This document shows, one piece after another, positions 62,751-64,000 of a stretch of 64,000 nucleotides of DNA (position 1 is the first letter of the stretch; each line of letters starts with the position of its first letter). The notes beneath the pieces were generated by a model. That model ran no database searches and was not told the origin of the DNA. It saw nothing but the letters and a program-made list of their open reading frames with translations. The DNA comes from Saprospiraceae bacterium. GTDB lineage: Bacteria > Bacteroidota > Bacteroidia > Chitinophagales > Saprospiraceae. Location of the stretch: positions 33,005 to 97,004 of the forward strand of contig JAHDES010000020.1 in assembly GCA_020628645.1 (NCBI GenBank), written 5' to 3'. Made by a program: the position numbers and the translations under genes.

Positions 62751-63866
62751 ATGTACCATTTATCACTAAGCTCCTTCTTGTTTTTTAGCATGCTTTCAAT
62801 ACAGTTATCTTGCACCTCACAAGAACCTACTCAAACAATTCCTGAGTCTTCTTCCACACCAGTTCCTTTCTTAACTGATCCTGAAGCACCCGATACGACA
62901 GGGCAAATTGGTGAATATGTGGTTGAAATCTTTGAGGATTCAAAAGGAAATCTATGGTTTGGAACGATCTCAAAAGGAGTCGCTCGTTTTGATGGAAAAA
63001 CGCTTCAATATTTCACTACAAAAGATGGTTTACCGACTAATACAGTGGTCGATATCACAGAAGACAAATCTGGAAATCTTTGGATGGCAACACATGATGG
63101 ACTGTCTAAATATGATACTCAAAAAAATACATTTACCAATTATACGATTGAAGATGACCTTCCTCATCATCGACTTTCTAGGGTTTTAATTGACAGTAAA
63201 GGCGTACTTTGGATCGGAAGCTGGGGAGGGGTAGGCTTTTATGATGGAGAGAACTTTAAGATATTTCCACTTCCTACACCTGATGTAGAATTGTACCATT
63301 ATCAAAGTACGGTAAATTGGGTCACTGAAATTATAGAAGATCAAAAAGGAAATATTTGGTTTACAAGAGATGGTTATGGGGTTTGTAAATATGACGGCAA
63401 ATCATTTACAACTTATACCAAAAAAGACGGTCTACCTTCTAATAATGTACAGGCTATTACAGAAGACCAAAAAGGAAATATTTGGCTAGGCTGTAGAGTA
63501 GCAGAAAAAGATGCACCTGATGAAAAAGATCGTAAAGGAGCTGGCGGATTATGTAGATATGACGGAAATACTTTCTTAACTTTTCCCAATATAAAAGGAC
63601 TCCATCACAACGATATTTATTCGACCTATGAAGATCGAAAAGGCAATATCTGGATCGGTGCAAATGGTGCACATGGCTTGTATCAATATGATGGCAAAGA
63701 TTTTACTTTATACCATCAAACAGATCGACCAGATTTAATGCCCTTTGGCTATGGTATTCAAAGTATTTTGGAAGATCAAAAGGGTAGCATTTGGCTGGGC
63801 TTGTCAGGAGGTTTATTTCGTTTGGAAGAAGATAAGATGAAAAATGTAAAGCGAGATGAAATGTGA
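62751..63866 (+). CDS. Two-component-regulator-type beta-propeller lipoprotein
   Basis: The 371-residue protein has a lipoprotein signal (FLFFSMLSIQLSCTSQE, lipobox QLSC) and at least six Reg_prop propeller repeats of the form I.ED.KGNLWFGT...G..RFDGK...YFTTKDGLP. It lacks any histidine-kinase or DNA-binding domain, so it is a stand-alone propeller on the outer side of the membrane. A ligand-binding or enzyme role (lyase-like virginiamycin B fold) is possible. Palindrome P6 lies upstream. Confidence 0.88.
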   Translation: MYHLSLSSFLFFSMLSIQLSCTSQEPTQTIPESSSTPVPFLTDPEAPDTTGQIGEYVVEIFEDSKGNLWFGTISKGVARFDGKTLQYFTTKDGLPTNTVVDITEDKSGNLWMATHDGLSKYDTQKNTFTNYTIEDDLPHHRLSRVLIDSKGVLWIGSWGGVGFYDGENFKIFPLPTPDVELYHYQSTVNWVTEIIEDQKGNIWFTRDGYGVCKYDGKSFTTYTKKDGLPSNNVQAITEDQKGNIWLGCRVAEKDAPDEKDRKGAGGLCRYDGNTFLTFPNIKGLHHNDIYSTYEDRKGNIWIGANGAHGLYQYDGKDFTLYHQTDRPDLMPFGYGIQSILEDQKGSIWLGLSGGLFRLEEDKMKNVKRDEM

Positions 63867-63883
63867 GAAAAACAAACATGAGT

Positions 63884-63915
63884 CATACGCGAATTTTATT
63901 AAAAATTCGCGTATG
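63884..63915 (+). terminator. Hairpin after the propeller gene
   Basis: CATACGCGAATTTT (63884-63897) pairs perfectly with AAAATTCGCGTATG (63902-63915), 18 bases after the stop. Confidence 0.75.
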
Positions 63916-63927
63916 AAGCCAAATATT

Positions 63928-63966
63928 ACAGCCAGAAGGGGCATCGAGCCCCTTCTGGCTGTTTTT
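63928..63966 (+). terminator. Strong terminator hairpin
   Basis: ACAGCCAGAAGGGGC (63928-63942) pairs perfectly with GCCCCTTCTGGCTGT (63948-63962) over a five-base loop and is followed by TTTTATGG. The remaining bases to 64000 hold no recognisable feature. Confidence 0.9.
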
Positions 63967-64000
63967 ATGGGGATTTTAAGGGGGGAAGTGTACCGATTTT

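Overview
This 64 kb window is AT-rich chromosomal DNA from a member of the Bacteroidota, most likely a gliding or surface-associated Saprospiria-type marine bacterium. The evidence is two proteins with type IX secretion type B (gliding-associated) C-terminal domains, a PorP/SprF-type outer membrane protein, an S46 dipeptidyl peptidase of DPP11 type, DUF3667 and DUF6495-like proteins, an M43 metalloprotease lipoprotein, MORN_2/TonB proteins and several Bacteroidota-style lipoproteins. No rRNA, tRNA, CRISPR array, prophage or complete insertion sequence was recognised. One gene (a phosphodiesterase with LamG domains) runs off the left edge.

Layout. 1-8 kb: minus-strand housekeeping genes (FAA hydrolase, trpS, PhyH dioxygenase, ridA, YceD-rpmF) and two divergent unknown genes. 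8-16 kb: a T9SS-secreted PKD protein, a DASS transporter, a tandem array of three NUMOD4/HNH-type proteins, and priA. 16-25 kb: a GNAT/membrane-protein pair with ATGA overlap, a MORN/TonB protein, an MscS channel, an OmpA protein next to a coiled-coil helix-hairpin-helix protein, a lipoprotein, and DPP11. 25-31 kb: rsmI, pssA, TerC, M43 protease, DUF3667. 31-38 kb: a lipoprotein-like amine oxidase and two divergent Crp-type regulators beside hchA, a nitroreductase, pirin, a lipoprotein and a DUF6495-like gene, which looks like an electrophile/redox stress island. 38-46 kb: an SPFH lipoprotein, then nine same-strand genes (ECF sigma, TetR, HPF-like, K+ channel, thioesterase, small membrane protein, ABC, HlyD, TolC). 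In the ABC protein Walker A is kept, but the signature motif, Walker B acidic pair, Q-loop and H-loop residues are all replaced. 46-52 kb: ROK kinase, a third Crp regulator, sodium:solute symporter, FMN reductase. 52-62 kb: a PorP/SprF protein and a giant 2813-residue secreted protein with 17 tandem 51-residue Cys-containing repeats in a four-unit higher-order array. 62.7 kb to the end: a propeller lipoprotein and strong hairpins.

Below the gene level the intergenic DNA holds several small dispersed repeats found by reading: seven short palindromes, most of them just upstream of gene starts; two pairs of miniature inverted-repeat-like elements (A and B), each with one long and one internally deleted copy; a cluster of palindromes at 48.7 kb; and degenerate tandem AGATTTTAGA-like or CTTTGTGGAA-like tracts. 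These repeats and the degenerate-ATPase export operon are the least explained parts of the window.
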